DNA from: Bacteroidales bacterium
GTDB taxonomy: Bacteria; Bacteroidota; Bacteroidia; Bacteroidales; UBA3824
Reading direction: 5' to 3'
Assembly (NCBI GenBank): GCA_017417315.1
Contig: JAFPZK010000046.1
Span: 1 to 64,000 of the forward strand
Length of the DNA stretch: 64,000 nucleotides
Part shown: positions 8,268 to 18,309 of the stretch, one piece after another
Numbering within the stretch: the stretch's first letter is position 1
Layout: each line of letters opens with the position of its first letter
Translations under genes and position numbers: made by a program
Notes under the pieces: generated by a model
Told to the model about the DNA's origin: nothing
The model's database searches: none
What the model saw: the letters and a program-made list of their open reading frames with translations, nothing else

Positions 8268-8744
8268 ATGATGACTGACGCCTCTGTTATAACCCTTAAC
8301 AAACTTATGGCATTGTGTTCAAAGACTGAAAAATGCGAACTTGATGCTTATAATTATATGGTCTCTCACGGGTGCAGTCATCAAGAAGCTGCACTTGCGG
8401 TAGAATACCTTGTTGAAAACAAATATGTTGACAACAGACGTTATGCGGAAAGTTTTTTTTCGGACAAACTCAGGTTTTCGAAATGGGGCAGAAAAAAAAT
8501 TATCAGTCGTTTGAGGCTGAAAAAAATTTCCCCTGATGATATAAATTACGTTTTGGAACACGTTTCGGACATTCAGGACGAAAAAAAGATTATGGAAGAC
8601 GAATTGGCAAAAAAATTGCGGGGTATAAAAGAGGGTTTCCCGAAAAGAAAAGTTTGGGAAAAACTTATGCGCTTTTGCCTTTCGCGAGGTTACGATGCCG
8701 GAGACTCCGCAAACGTAATTGAAAGATTATTGAAAAATTATTAA
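8268..8744 (+). CDS. recX: RecX-family regulator of RecA
   Basis: A 158-residue all-helical protein with the three-helix repeats of RecX: EAALAVEYLVENKYVDNRRYAESF, then KWGRKKIISRLRLKKIS, then KLMRFCLSRGYDAGD. RecX caps or destabilises RecA filaments. The start is set at the ATG of 8268 because the upstream extension lies inside the lipoprotein gene. recA is not in the window. It sits 8 bases before the hybrid kinase gene, in an unusual position inside a signalling operon. Confidence 0.85.
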   Translation: MMTDASVITLNKLMALCSKTEKCELDAYNYMVSHGCSHQEAALAVEYLVENKYVDNRRYAESFFSDKLRFSKWGRKKIISRLRLKKISPDDINYVLEHVSDIQDEKKIMEDELAKKLRGIKEGFPKRKVWEKLMRFCLSRGYDAGDSANVIERLLKNY

Positions 8745-8752
8745 CTCTGTTT

Positions 8753-11083
8753 ATGGAAAGACAACAAACTATACTTGCCGTGGACGACAGCAGTCTCAAT
8801 CTTGTAATGCTGAGCGCAATGCTCGGCACTGATTACAGGGTTGTAACCGCTCAGGACGGCGTACAGGCGGTAGTTTCGGCGGTTAAAGAAAAGCCGGATT
8901 TGATTTTGCTTGACATTATGCTGCCCGGAAAGGACGGTTTTGAAATTTGTACTCAGTTGAAACAAAATTCCAAAACCAAGGATATTCCCGTTATGTTTAT
9001 TACGGCTCGAGCCGATTCGTTGAGCATTGTCAAAGGGCTTTCTATTGGGGCGTGCGATTATGTTTGCAAACCTTTTGCAAGCGACGAACTGTTAAACAGA
9101 ATAAAAATTCAGTTGGAGGCATCTTCGCGGAGAAAAATTTTGGCAGAGCGTTGGGCTGAGGCTGAAAAACGCGCTGAAATGTTTGAACGCAAATTTTCGG
9201 TGCTTCAAATGATGAAAGACAATATGCCCGGGGCTGAAATTATTTGTGAGTCTTCCGGTAAGATTGTATCTTCGACACCTTCTTGCAACAAAGTTTTTTA
9301 TTATAAGGGCGAAATCGAAGAACTTGATTTTTGGGACATTGCTGAAACCGAAAAAGACAAAGAGATTTTGAAAAACTTTTTTTATGAGGTTTCAAAAAAA
9401 GGAAAATGTGTGTTGAGATATGTTCTTAACCGTAAAAAAGACGGCAGAAAAATCGTCCTCGAATCCAAAGGAAAACTTCTTGACAAAACTTCTTGCGGGT
9501 TAATCGTCATTAATACCGAAAACATTACTGGTGCATTATCTTCGCAGGTTGATGTAAGACGCAATCTTGAATTTCAGAAAGACCTGAGAGTGATTTCACA
9601 AAATGCGGGCGGTATTCAGGGGTTTACCTCTACTTGTATTTATTTGGTTAACTCGCTTATGAAGTTGACAACTGCCTCTGAAATTATTCTGCTTCTTGGC
9701 CGTAAGGACAAAAGGACGGAGTTTTTTTATCACAATACCCGTCTTAAAACTTGCAAAAAGGGACAACTTCCGCCTACGGAAAACGATTACGGCAATTTTG
9801 TGAAACTTTTGAAAGAGAACACCGGCTCTGTGGTTTGTAATATTCAAGACCCGTATATTCCTCAGGTTATATCTTCGAGAGGACAGAGATATATTCTTTA
9901 TCCGATAGTTATTGACGATATGTTGGCGGGTGTTTTTTATTTGTGCAAAAATTCTCTTTCGGGAATCACTCAGGAAAACGTTTACGCGGTTGCAACTATC
10001 GCCGGACTTGTTAAAAACAATATCAACAAAAAAATTTACGAAAAGAAAATTATCCGTCAGGAAAAAGAAATTTCTAACCTTTTTAAATATAACGCTAACG
10101 GCATAGTTTCTGTTAACAAGGATTTTGTGCTTCACCGTTATAACCGAAGGTTTTTAGAACTGTTTGATATTCAGGGTAATGCGGATTTTACTGGCAGACG
10201 TCTTGATACTGTTTTAAAAGGCGAGGTTTTAAAAGACGTTGTAAAACTTATCGACAAGGTGGGAAAACCGCCTTTGTTTGAGACTGCGCCGCTTGTCTTG
10301 TTGAAGGCTGACGGTTCAAAAATGTATATTGAGGCAACGGCTTCAAAAATTGCGGTTTCTGACGATGTGATATGTTCTTTGGTTTTTACTGACGTAACGG
10401 GGTTGAGAAATCTTGATAATGCCGTTCTTACTGCTACGACACTTGCCGAAGAGAAAGAAAGAACAAGACTTGCGCAAGAACTTCATGACGGTCTGGGAGC
10501 GCAACTTTCAAGCATAAACATTTACATCAATCTGATATTGTCGGGCGGTGTGGATACCTCTGAAATTTTCCGAACCTTAAAACTTACCAAAGATATTGTC
10601 GGCGAGGCGATTTCGGGCGTAAAAGAAATTGCGGATAATCTTCACCCCGTGATTTTGAGCCGTTTCGGACTTGTGGCAACGATAAACAATATAATCGAAG
10701 GTTTGGAAAATTCAAGGTTGATAAAATTCGGCTTTACACATTCGGAATTTGTCCCCTTGGAAGACAAAAATCTTGAACTTAACGTTTATCGTATTCTTAA
10801 TGAATTGATTAACAATACGATGAAACATTCAAAGGCAAAAAATACGGCAATAAGTCTTGTCAGCGAAAAAGATACGCTTGTTGTGGACTATGCTGATGAC
10901 GGAATTGGTTTTGACACTTCGGTAGTTTCGTATTCGGGTACCTCGAAATCGGGACACGGACTTCAAAACATAAGGGCGAGGGTAAAAGCCGTTGACGGGA
11001 AGTTTTTTTTCAGGTCTTCACCCGGACGCGGATTTCAGGTTTTGATACGAATCCCCGTTCTTCATACGAGTAAAAATGAGTAG
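8753..11083 (+). CDS. receiver-PAS-GAF-PAS histidine kinase of the NarL/DesK class (HisKA_3)
   Basis: A 776-residue soluble kinase. Residues 1-125 form a receiver with acidic pair D11/D12, phospho-acceptor D54 (LLDIMLPG) and KPF lysine. A weak PAS-like stretch follows at about 150-270, then GAF at about 285-440 and PAS at about 445-560. The HisKA_3 domain has the phospho-histidine H578 in ELHDGLGAQLS, and the HATPase domain has N-box NELINNTMKHS and G-box HGLQNIRARV. There is no transmembrane segment, so it senses a cytoplasmic cue or is fed through its own receiver. The adjacent double-receiver protein is its probable partner. It is 22 bases from that gene and 8 bases from recX. Confidence 0.88.
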   Translation: MERQQTILAVDDSSLNLVMLSAMLGTDYRVVTAQDGVQAVVSAVKEKPDLILLDIMLPGKDGFEICTQLKQNSKTKDIPVMFITARADSLSIVKGLSIGACDYVCKPFASDELLNRIKIQLEASSRRKILAERWAEAEKRAEMFERKFSVLQMMKDNMPGAEIICESSGKIVSSTPSCNKVFYYKGEIEELDFWDIAETEKDKEILKNFFYEVSKKGKCVLRYVLNRKKDGRKIVLESKGKLLDKTSCGLIVINTENITGALSSQVDVRRNLEFQKDLRVISQNAGGIQGFTSTCIYLVNSLMKLTTASEIILLLGRKDKRTEFFYHNTRLKTCKKGQLPPTENDYGNFVKLLKENTGSVVCNIQDPYIPQVISSRGQRYILYPIVIDDMLAGVFYLCKNSLSGITQENVYAVATIAGLVKNNINKKIYEKKIIRQEKEISNLFKYNANGIVSVNKDFVLHRYNRRFLELFDIQGNADFTGRRLDTVLKGEVLKDVVKLIDKVGKPPLFETAPLVLLKADGSKMYIEATASKIAVSDDVICSLVFTDVTGLRNLDNAVLTATTLAEEKERTRLAQELHDGLGAQLSSINIYINLILSGGVDTSEIFRTLKLTKDIVGEAISGVKEIADNLHPVILSRFGLVATINNIIEGLENSRLIKFGFTHSEFVPLEDKNLELNVYRILNELINNTMKHSKAKNTAISLVSEKDTLVVDYADDGIGFDTSVVSYSGTSKSGHGLQNIRARVKAVDGKFFFRSSPGRGFQVLIRIPVLHTSKNE

Positions 11084-11105
11084 AATAAAATAAACCTATT
11101 ATAAT

Positions 11106-11891
11106 ATGAGTAAGATAAAAGTTATACTTGTAGACGACAAATTGGTATACAGAAATGCCATAAAAACATTGTTACAGAAATTGGGCGATGTTGATATTAT
11201 TGCGGAGGCATCTAACGGTAAGGAGTTTCTCAGTCTTCTTGACACCTGTGACCCGGATCTTGTTTTCATAGACATCGAAATGCCTGAAATGAACGGTATT
11301 GAGGCTACGAAAGAGGCTTTGAAAATCAATCCTGCTTTGGTTATAATCGGACTTTCGATGTACGACAATAAGAAGTATGTCAGCGATTTGATAGAGGCGG
11401 GAGCAAGAGGTTATCTGTTGAAACTCAGCGATAATGCTTCTATTTTCTCGCAAATTCTCAAAAATCCGAGGGCGGAGGTTTTCTTCTCGAAAGAGATTTC
11501 GCCCGAAAAAAATCAGGCAGAAAACACCAAAAAGACGGTTTTGATTGCCGACGATTTCGAGAACACCCGTTTTGTGATAGAGTTTACTTTAAAGCAGGCG
11601 GGCTATGACGTTATCAAAGCCTGCGACGGTCAGGACGCTTTGAAATATTTTGACGGCAGAAAAATAGACCTTCTTGTAACCGACCTTAATATGCCGAGAA
11701 AAAACGGTTTGGAATTGGCGGAAACCGTTAAAAAAATTCCTCAGTACAGAGGTATTCCGATTCTTTTGTTGACCACCGAAATTAACGAAGAAAAGAAACA
11801 AAAGTCTAAACAGATAGGCATTACCGGTTGGATTCAAAAACCGTTCGTTATTGATAAGTTCTTGATGTTTATCAAGAAAGCCCTTCAATAG
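11106..11891 (+). CDS. double-receiver response regulator without output domain
   Basis: 261 residues made of two receivers. The first (1-120) is NarL-like, with acidic D10/D11, phospho-acceptor D56 (FIDIEMP) and the ARGYLLK loop of that class, but no LuxR helix-turn-helix follows. The second (143-261) is CheY-like with D193 (VTDLNMP) and KPF. Output is therefore probably by protein contact. A likely reading is that receiver 1 takes phosphate from the HisKA_3 kinase and receiver 2 from CheA, which would tie the two pathways together. That wiring is inference from order and domain class. Confidence 0.85.
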   Translation: MSKIKVILVDDKLVYRNAIKTLLQKLGDVDIIAEASNGKEFLSLLDTCDPDLVFIDIEMPEMNGIEATKEALKINPALVIIGLSMYDNKKYVSDLIEAGARGYLLKLSDNASIFSQILKNPRAEVFFSKEISPEKNQAENTKKTVLIADDFENTRFVIEFTLKQAGYDVIKACDGQDALKYFDGRKIDLLVTDLNMPRKNGLELAETVKKIPQYRGIPILLLTTEINEEKKQKSKQIGITGWIQKPFVIDKFLMFIKKALQ

Positions 11892-11945
11892 GGAACACGT
11901 TTTTTTTAACAAAAAACAAAACCGTTAATTTTAAGAGATTGTGTG

Positions 11946-14009
11946 ATGTTAGAGCAGTTTAAACAAAAATATATCGAAGAGGTCAACGACCTGCTTAACG
12001 ATTTGGAAGATACGGTTCTTGCCTTGGAGCAGAATCCGGGTTCTGCTGACGATATTAACAGGATTTTCCGCGTGATGCACACCATAAAAGGTACTGCGGG
12101 AATGTATGATTTTAAGATGGTAGAAAAAATCACCCATGATGTCGAAAGCATTTACGGCAAAATCCGCGATTCATCGCTTTCGGTAAGCACCGTAGTTTTA
12201 AATCTGACTTTGGAGTGCGTAGACCTTATCCGCAATCTGCTCAGCACCGGTGAAGACAATCTTAAAGAAGAGGTTGCCGTTTTTTTGGCAAAATTAAGTG
12301 CAATAACAAACTCTGATGACAGTCGTGTTACAGGCGGAGATTCTCTTTCCGGCGGTAAGATTTCCGGCGACGGTTTTGTAACGTATTATTTGCTTTTTGA
12401 ACCCGAAGCGGACATCAAAGACAGAGGCATTAACATCAGCGGTATTTTATCCGACATTGATGCAGCCGGTGACGGCGTTATTATACCCCGTTACCGGGCA
12501 ACTGAATCTGAGAGCAAATACAATACTTATTGGGAGGCGGTTTTTTCAACGCAGAAATCTTATCAGGATTTAACCGAGATTTTCTTGTTTGTGGAAGATG
12601 AGGTTAAAATTACGAAAATTTCTGACGGCGACCTTTTTAAAAATGCGGATTTTATTAACGAACTTACCTCTCTTCAAGAGAGTGAGCAAAATTATATTGA
12701 CACGGATAAGTTGATAGGTTTTGTCTCGGGCGGCAAAGTTGAGGCTTCGGCTGTTGCGGAGGAAGAAAAATTTGTAAAAAAAGCCGTTGAAAAAAAGGAC
12801 ACTCTTTCTGCGGAAGAAAAAATCATAGACCGCGCCGTTGCAGCCGCTGATACAAAGACAACGAGTATTAAAGTGGATTCCGACAAGTTGGACGAACTTA
12901 TGAATCTTGTTTCGGAACTTGTTACCACAAAGGCGGAAATGATGTTGCTTTTCGAGAAGTACAACATTCCCGAACTTGGAACTCTGTGCGAAAAAGTTGA
13001 CAGGCTATCCAACCGTTTTAAGGATAATGCTCTCTCTATCAGACTTGTACCTATTGAAAGCCTTATGCTTAGGTTTCAACGTTTGGTAAGGGATTTAAGT
13101 GTTGAGTTGGGCAAGAAAATTGATTTCAAAACCGACGGTACTGACACCGAACTTGACAAAACGATTATTGACAACTTGTCAGTTCCGTTAATGCACATTA
13201 TCAGAAATAGTATTGACCACGGAATCGAGTCTCCTGAAATTAGAGTTGCCAATAACAAATCAGAACGCGGTCTTATCAAGTTTACGGCTTTTTATTCCGG
13301 CAACAATGTTTTTATTCAGATTCAGGACGATGGTGCGGGAATGGATTGTCAGGCTTTAAGAAAAAAAGCAATTGAAAAAGGCTTTTTGAAACCTTCTGAC
13401 AATCCTACCGACAAGCAGTTGATGGAGTTGATTTTTATGCCGGGGTTTTCGACGGCGGAAAAAATTACGGGTATTTCGGGACGTGGTGTCGGAATGGACG
13501 TCGTAAAACAAAACATCGTAAAACTCCGTGGCGAAATAGAAGTAACCTCCGAAAAAGGTTTAGGTACGGCGGTAACGATAAAATTGCCTTTTACGCTTAG
13601 TATTATTGATACTTTGCTTGTTTCGATAGACAAAACACTGCTTTTGATTCCCGTTTATATGATTGACAATTGTACGCAGATTACGCGGCGGCAGTTGGAG
13701 GCAGACAACGGCAGGTTTATTTATGAAGGCGAGCCTACGACGATAATAGATTTGAGAAAAGAACTCGAATTTTCGGGCAAACCGCCTAAAAAAGAAAACG
13801 TTGTGGTGGTCAATTATAAGGACGATGTGCATGTCGGTCTGATTGTAGACAAGATTATCGGCGAACATCAGGCTGTATTAAAGTCGCTCGGAAAATATTT
13901 TGCAAATCAGGAATATATTTCGGGCGGAAGTATTTTGGGAGACGGCAGCATTGCTCTTGTTTTGGACGTGCCGAAGTTGATAAAACAAATGGAAAAATCT
14001 GACAATTAA
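11946..14009 (+). CDS. cheA: chemotaxis histidine kinase CheA
   Basis: 687 residues in the CheA order: Hpt (P1) with H45 in RVMHTIKGTAGMY, a divergent P2-like region (about 140-270), P3 dimerisation helices, HATPase with N-box HIIRNSIDHGIE and G2 box SGRGVGMDVVKQN, and a C-terminal CheW-like P5 domain. It phosphorylates CheY-type receivers in complex with CheW and chemoreceptors. The ATG at 11946 is preferred to an in-frame GTG one codon upstream. It is followed 11 bases later by cheW and preceded by the double-receiver gene, the obvious phosphate acceptor. Confidence 0.93.
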   Translation: MLEQFKQKYIEEVNDLLNDLEDTVLALEQNPGSADDINRIFRVMHTIKGTAGMYDFKMVEKITHDVESIYGKIRDSSLSVSTVVLNLTLECVDLIRNLLSTGEDNLKEEVAVFLAKLSAITNSDDSRVTGGDSLSGGKISGDGFVTYYLLFEPEADIKDRGINISGILSDIDAAGDGVIIPRYRATESESKYNTYWEAVFSTQKSYQDLTEIFLFVEDEVKITKISDGDLFKNADFINELTSLQESEQNYIDTDKLIGFVSGGKVEASAVAEEEKFVKKAVEKKDTLSAEEKIIDRAVAAADTKTTSIKVDSDKLDELMNLVSELVTTKAEMMLLFEKYNIPELGTLCEKVDRLSNRFKDNALSIRLVPIESLMLRFQRLVRDLSVELGKKIDFKTDGTDTELDKTIIDNLSVPLMHIIRNSIDHGIESPEIRVANNKSERGLIKFTAFYSGNNVFIQIQDDGAGMDCQALRKKAIEKGFLKPSDNPTDKQLMELIFMPGFSTAEKITGISGRGVGMDVVKQNIVKLRGEIEVTSEKGLGTAVTIKLPFTLSIIDTLLVSIDKTLLLIPVYMIDNCTQITRRQLEADNGRFIYEGEPTTIIDLRKELEFSGKPPKKENVVVVNYKDDVHVGLIVDKIIGEHQAVLKSLGKYFANQEYISGGSILGDGSIALVLDVPKLIKQMEKSDN

Positions 14010-14020
14010 ACGACAAAAAC

Positions 14021-14509
14021 ATGGAAAATTACAGCAGTTCGATACCGTATCTTTCGTTTCAACTTAATCAGGATTTGTATGCGTATAAAATTTCTGATGT
14101 AGTAGAAGTGATTGATTTGCAAAAGATTACCGCTATTCCTAAAACGCCGCCTTATATTATGGGCGTGATAAATTTCAGGGGCGATATTTTGCCGCTTATA
14201 GACATCAGGAAAGAATGTGGTCTTAATTATGATAACGATTTTGACGTGGATAGTGTTATCATTGTCTTGGACGTTAATAAAGAGGACAACGAAAATCATT
14301 TTCTTGTCGGCTCTATTGTTAACGCCGTAAGGGACGTAGTGGAAGTAAAACCTGTTGACATTATGCCTATTCCTAATTTCGACAACAGAATCAATCCTGA
14401 ATTTGCGGAAGGTATTTTCAAACATAACGATAATTTTATAACGGTTTTGAATATTCCTGCCGTTTTTTCCATTGACAAAAATATGCAAAATAAACAGAAC
14501 GGATTATGA
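14021..14509 (+). CDS. cheW: chemotaxis coupling protein CheW
   Basis: A 162-residue single CheW domain with the usual landmarks: [14 protein letters not shown] near the start, [19 protein letters not shown] and [10 protein letters not shown]. It links CheA to the chemoreceptor. Its stop overlaps the start of the receptor gene by four bases (ATGA), so coupling protein and receptor are made together. Confidence 0.93.
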   Translation: MENYSSSIPYLSFQLNQDLYAYKISDVVEVIDLQKITAIPKTPPYIMGVINFRGDILPLIDIRKECGLNYDNDFDVDSVIIVLDVNKEDNENHFLVGSIVNAVRDVVEVKPVDIMPIPNFDNRINPEFAEGIFKHNDNFITVLNIPAVFSIDKNMQNKQNGL

Positions 14510-16524
14510 ATGTAAGTGTGAAAAATATTTTCAAAGCGGGACGTTTCAGAGAATTGTTTTTTGACAGTAAAATCGGCACTATAATCAGACGCTGGGTAGT
14601 CGGCATGGTATTTTTCGCTCTTGCTGCAAAAATGGTGTTTTCCGTTATTAATCTTAGCCGTGCCTTAGAAAATGCTTCAATCGGCAGTTTAAGACAGGTA
14701 GTTGCCGTTTCCAGAAGCAGTATTGCGAAAAGAATTGACAGATGTATACAAGAGTGCGGCGTTTTGGCTCGGATATTTACTACGCCCGTTATTTTTGATT
14801 CTCTGAGTGTTGGTTTAAGCCGCAATGACATTGTAAAACTTTTGGGGGTTAATTACATTCAAGATCCGGCTTGTGAAGTTATGGGCGTTTATTATGATTG
14901 GGAGGCTTTTGACGGTAAAGACGAGTTGTTGAAAAAAGATCCTACGTTCGGAAAATATTACGGTCGTATGTGTTATTTTTATTCGCGTTATAATTCGGAG
15001 ATATTGCCGGATATGAATTTTGTTTTTGACGAAAAACTGTTCATCGAACTCAAAAAAAGTAATCATACTCAGGTTTTTCCGCCGATAGATGTGCCGATTC
15101 GCGGGGAAAGAAAAAATGTGGTTCCGGTTTTTGTGCCTATCGAAAGAGACGGAAAATTTTTCGGTACGGTTTTCTGTTATCTTAACATTGATTTTATGAC
15201 CAATGCGGTTATTGCCGCAAGAGAGTGGAAGGAGTTTTCTCAGGTTATGGTTGTTGACAATAATTCAAACATAGTAACCTCGTCTTTGGAAAATAATTTT
15301 TGGGGCAAAAAAATTGCCGAAATCTTGCCTGATGTTAACGGTTCGGAATTGCTTGCCGTTAAAGACAGAATGCCGTTTAAGTCTTCGGGCTTTGTTTTTA
15401 TCACCGAGCATATCGAATTTGCACCGGGCAACCGTTGGACTGTTTTCAGTTATATGCCTCAGAGTCATCTGACGGACGGTTTGAATTTGAGAGTTAAATC
15501 AATGCTTCTTTTCTGTTTGTTTGTTTTGATTATAGCGGTGATTGTAGCGGTTTCTATCGGACGAGAAATAGGTTCTCCGTTAAAGAATATGCTTTCGGGT
15601 GTTAAGCAATTAACAAAAGGCAATCTCGGTGTTGAGTTCAAAAATTCTTCGGGCAAAGTCAGAACTGAAATTTCACAACTTGTGGTTTTGTTGGACGATT
15701 TTGTCAATCGTCAGCGGAAAATAGTTTCACAGGTTAAGCAGTCGTCAGGCAACATAAAAAATTCCAGCAACGAATTGGCTCGGTCTGCCTCTATGGTTGC
15801 TACGGGTTCGTCTGAGCAGGCTGCGGCGAGTCAGCAGGTATCTACTGCGGTTCAGGAGATGACAGGTTCTATAAAACGTAACGCTAACAATGCAAAACAG
15901 ACCGAAGAAATTACAAATCAGGTTGCAAATTCTGTTCTTCGGGCAAATGATTCTGTTAAAGAGACTGTTGATTCGATGAAGATAATTACGGATAAAATCA
16001 GTATTATCAATGAGATAGCGGGCAAGACGGACTTGTTGGCTGTTAATGCGGCAATAGAAGCGGCAAGGGTAGGGGAGTCGGGCAAAGGCTTTTCGGTTGT
16101 TGCGGGCGAAATTCGTAAACTTGCCGAACGTTCGCAAGCGGCGGCAAAAGAAATTGACGAACTTACTTTCAACGGTGTCCGACAGGCTGAAAGTTCCGGT
16201 GTTCTTTTGCAGCAGTTAGTTCCGCAAATGGACAAGACCTCAGAACTTATTCACGATATTGCGGCTTCTTGTGCGGAGCAGGATATAAGTGCTGTTCAAA
16301 TCAGCAATGCTATACAGCAGTTGGATAATATTATTCAGCAAAATGCTGCGACTTCGGAAGAACTTTCGACTTCGGCTGCTGAGGCAAAATCGCAAGCCGA
16401 AAATCTTGATATTTTGATGTCGTATTATCATTTTTCAAATTCTTCTGACACTGAAATACAGGCTCTCACAAAACAGGCTCAGGATATTTTGAACAAGATA
16501 GAAGTGCTAAGGAAAGCGAAATAA
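14506..16524 (+). CDS. methyl-accepting chemotaxis receptor (Cache-like sensor)
   Basis: 672 residues. There is a membrane segment at about 29-49, a long extracytoplasmic sensor (50-330) of Cache type ([14 protein letters not shown]), a second membrane segment at about 332-352, HAMP to about 408 and a signalling coiled coil. The hairpin tip at about 503-527 ([19 protein letters not shown]) is well conserved and contacts CheA and CheW. The C-terminus shows no NWETF-like CheR tether. No CheR or CheB gene is nearby, so methylation-based adaptation would need enzymes from elsewhere. It is the last gene of the run and is followed by a strong hairpin. Confidence 0.9.
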   Translation: MNVSVKNIFKAGRFRELFFDSKIGTIIRRWVVGMVFFALAAKMVFSVINLSRALENASIGSLRQVVAVSRSSIAKRIDRCIQECGVLARIFTTPVIFDSLSVGLSRNDIVKLLGVNYIQDPACEVMGVYYDWEAFDGKDELLKKDPTFGKYYGRMCYFYSRYNSEILPDMNFVFDEKLFIELKKSNHTQVFPPIDVPIRGERKNVVPVFVPIERDGKFFGTVFCYLNIDFMTNAVIAAREWKEFSQVMVVDNNSNIVTSSLENNFWGKKIAEILPDVNGSELLAVKDRMPFKSSGFVFITEHIEFAPGNRWTVFSYMPQSHLTDGLNLRVKSMLLFCLFVLIIAVIVAVSIGREIGSPLKNMLSGVKQLTKGNLGVEFKNSSGKVRTEISQLVVLLDDFVNRQRKIVSQVKQSSGNIKNSSNELARSASMVATGSSEQAAASQQVSTAVQEMTGSIKRNANNAKQTEEITNQVANSVLRANDSVKETVDSMKIITDKISIINEIAGKTDLLAVNAAIEAARVGESGKGFSVVAGEIRKLAERSQAAAKEIDELTFNGVRQAESSGVLLQQLVPQMDKTSELIHDIAASCAEQDISAVQISNAIQQLDNIIQQNAATSEELSTSAAEAKSQAENLDILMSYYHFSNSSDTEIQALTKQAQDILNKIEVLRKAK

Positions 16525-16530
16525 AAATTA

Positions 16531-16556
16531 TATGGGGCTGCCTCAGCAGCCTCATA
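16531..16556. terminator. bidirectional terminator after the chemosensory run
   Basis: Stem 16531-16541 with 16546-16556 (11 bp, one G-U) and loop CTCA. AT-rich flanks lie on both sides, with AAAAA before and TTAAAAAA after. It separates the chemoreceptor gene from the convergent DUF2461 gene. Confidence 0.75.
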
Positions 16557-16557
16557 A

Positions 16558-17280
16558 TTAAAAAATACTATCGAAATCACTTCCGTCCAAGACTTCATTA
16601 AAAAAATCGTTCCAATCTTTTCCGATTCTGAAACTATCAATAACGTAATCCACAAAATCTTCTTTTAAACAGTCTTCATCAGAAAGCAGATGCATTAAAT
16701 CCCAGTTTTTATGACGGATTAATTCATCGTAAGGCGAATTTTTAAGATTTTTGGGCAATACTTTTAATAAATTGTCCGGCTCGAAACTCTCGCTAAAACG
16801 CTCTCTGACATCTTCTCTGTTTAAAAAATTTTGAAGTTTTTCGCCACCGCCGTAAAAAATTTCTTCGCGGATAATTTTAGCGGCTTTTGAGGGCGGCATA
16901 TAAATTCCGACATCCAAAAGCGACTGACCGTATTCTTCATCGTCAGCATCAAGCGGTTGAAGATGAAGGTAATAGCCCGCTCCAACTTTCTTTTTTCCGC
17001 CCGGGACGAGATAAACTCCGAAATGTCTTTTATAAGGTGCTTTGTCGAGTGAAAATCTTGTGTCGCGGTTGAAACGGAAAATGCAGTTTTTGACTTCTAA
17101 GCCTTGAAGTTTTGGGTCAATGTTTTGCATTTTGGTCAGAATTTCCTGACTCATTGCCTTAAAGTCATCACGTACTTTTTCGTAAAAACTTTTGTTAGCG
17201 TGAAACCATTCGGTATTGTTGTTTAGTTTGATTAGTCTTAAAAAATCAAACATTCTTTCAACGTCGTATTTTTTTGCCAT
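16558..17280 (-). CDS. DUF2461 family protein
   Basis: A 240-residue protein that matches the TIGR02453/DUF2461 family along its length: FLRLIKLNNNTEWFHANKSFYE at the start, then FRFNRDTRFSLDKAPYKRHFGV and GAGYYLHLQP in the centre. The family is widespread in Bacteroidota and its biochemical role is not known. There is no signal peptide or membrane segment. A TACCTTTG element at 17305-17298 lies 18 bases upstream of the ATG. Confidence 0.85.
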   Translation of the reverse strand: MAKKYDVERMFDFLRLIKLNNNTEWFHANKSFYEKVRDDFKAMSQEILTKMQNIDPKLQGLEVKNCIFRFNRDTRFSLDKAPYKRHFGVYLVPGGKKKVGAGYYLHLQPLDADDEEYGQSLLDVGIYMPPSKAAKIIREEIFYGGGEKLQNFLNREDVRERFSESFEPDNLLKVLPKNLKNSPYDELIRHKNWDLMHLLSDEDCLKEDFVDYVIDSFRIGKDWNDFFNEVLDGSDFDSIF

Positions 17281-17324
17281 TGTCTATAATTTTTTTGCAA
17301 AGGTATTATTTCGTAAAAAAAGTT

Positions 17325-18173
17325 TTAGATTTTTTGGATTTCGGGTATGGTTAAATCGGTAATTTCTGCAATTTCTTCATCAGACATTATGCCTTTTAAT
17401 TTGAGTTTACGTGCCATTTCAACGGCTTTTTGCTTTTCGCCCTCGGCACGACCTTCGGCACGCGCATTTTCAACCGAATTGTGTTGTGTCATAAGTTCCA
17501 ACAAATAATCCTCATAAACATACAAATCTGCATCAGTATACGCTGAACGCTCAACAAGATTCAATGCCTCATTGATTTCCGGATTTTCTAACATCTCATC
17601 TTCTACTTCAACAGTATTTTCGTCGATTTGCGTTAAAAATTTCAGCCACAAATCTTTTATCGCCTTGCTGCCCTTGTCAGCGGGTTTATATTTTTTTAAT
17701 TCAACAAAAATCAATGATATATCTCTGTGAATATCAGACGGATGCTTTTTGTTAATGATGTAAAACTCTTGCATATAGTCGCTGTCGTTTTCGTAATTAA
17801 ACGCTTCGTCGTTGACAAGCGCAAGAGCATAAACTTCTTTCAGCCTTTCAAACGGATTGCCTTTTGCCAATTGTTTGGAATACATCGAAGCCGCATTGAA
17901 AAGTGTCCGCGAGAAAAATTCATTGTTCCAATAATTCTGCATTTCAACGATGAAACCTCGTCCGTAATTATCCGTACATCTGACATCTACGATTGAATAT
18001 TTTTTGGCGGGATTTTCAGGAACGTTTTCTGAGGTTAAATATTCAACTTTTTCGATTGTCATACCCTCAGGCAACGGCAAAAGAGCATTCAAAAGGCTTT
18101 TAACCAAGTTTGCATGTTCACCGAAGACTTTTTTGAAAGTTAAATCGACTTTCGGATTAAGATATTTTGACAT
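17325..18173 (-). CDS. Rpn-family PD-(D/E)XK nuclease (putative transposase-type)
   Basis: A 282-residue protein starting MSKYLNPKVDLTFKKVFG, the standard opening of the Rpn/PDDEXK_2 family. The nuclease core is visible at DVRCTDNYGRGFIVEMQ (Asp, then Glu-x-Gln) with a following FSRTLFNAASMYSKQL helix. The C-terminus has a charged, repetitive ARAEGRAEGEKQKAVEMARKLK helix, also typical. E. coli Rpn proteins stimulate recombination and cut DNA; these genes occur in many copies in Bacteroidota. The start at 18173 is chosen on the family N-terminus and the promoter at 18201-18231. Confidence 0.85.
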   Translation of the reverse strand: MSKYLNPKVDLTFKKVFGEHANLVKSLLNALLPLPEGMTIEKVEYLTSENVPENPAKKYSIVDVRCTDNYGRGFIVEMQNYWNNEFFSRTLFNAASMYSKQLAKGNPFERLKEVYALALVNDEAFNYENDSDYMQEFYIINKKHPSDIHRDISLIFVELKKYKPADKGSKAIKDLWLKFLTQIDENTVEVEDEMLENPEINEALNLVERSAYTDADLYVYEDYLLELMTQHNSVENARAEGRAEGEKQKAVEMARKLKLKGIMSDEEIAEITDLTIPEIQKI

Positions 18174-18200
18174 AATATTTTGCGCTTTTAATTGTTTTGG

Positions 18201-18231
18201 CAAAAATAAAACTTTTTTCTAAAACCTGCAA
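18201..18231 (-). promoter_or_regulatory. promoter of the Rpn-family gene
   Basis: On the minus strand TTG (18231-18229), 20 bases, TATTTTTG (18208-18201), 27 bases before the ATG at 18173. Confidence 0.65.
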
Positions 18232-18253
18232 AAAAGAACAATCAAAAAAATCT

Positions 18254-18284
18254 TTGCAAATCACGAAAAAAAGTATTTACTTTG
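18254..18284 (+). promoter_or_regulatory. promoter of proS
   Basis: TTG (18254-18256), 20 bases, TTACTTTG (18277-18284), one mismatch to TAnnTTTG, 25 bases before the proS ATG. The same TTG-N20-TTACTTTG form precedes the decayed gene at 25283. Confidence 0.55.
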
Positions 18285-18309
18285 CACGTTAAAAAAAAAT
18301 TGAAATAAA

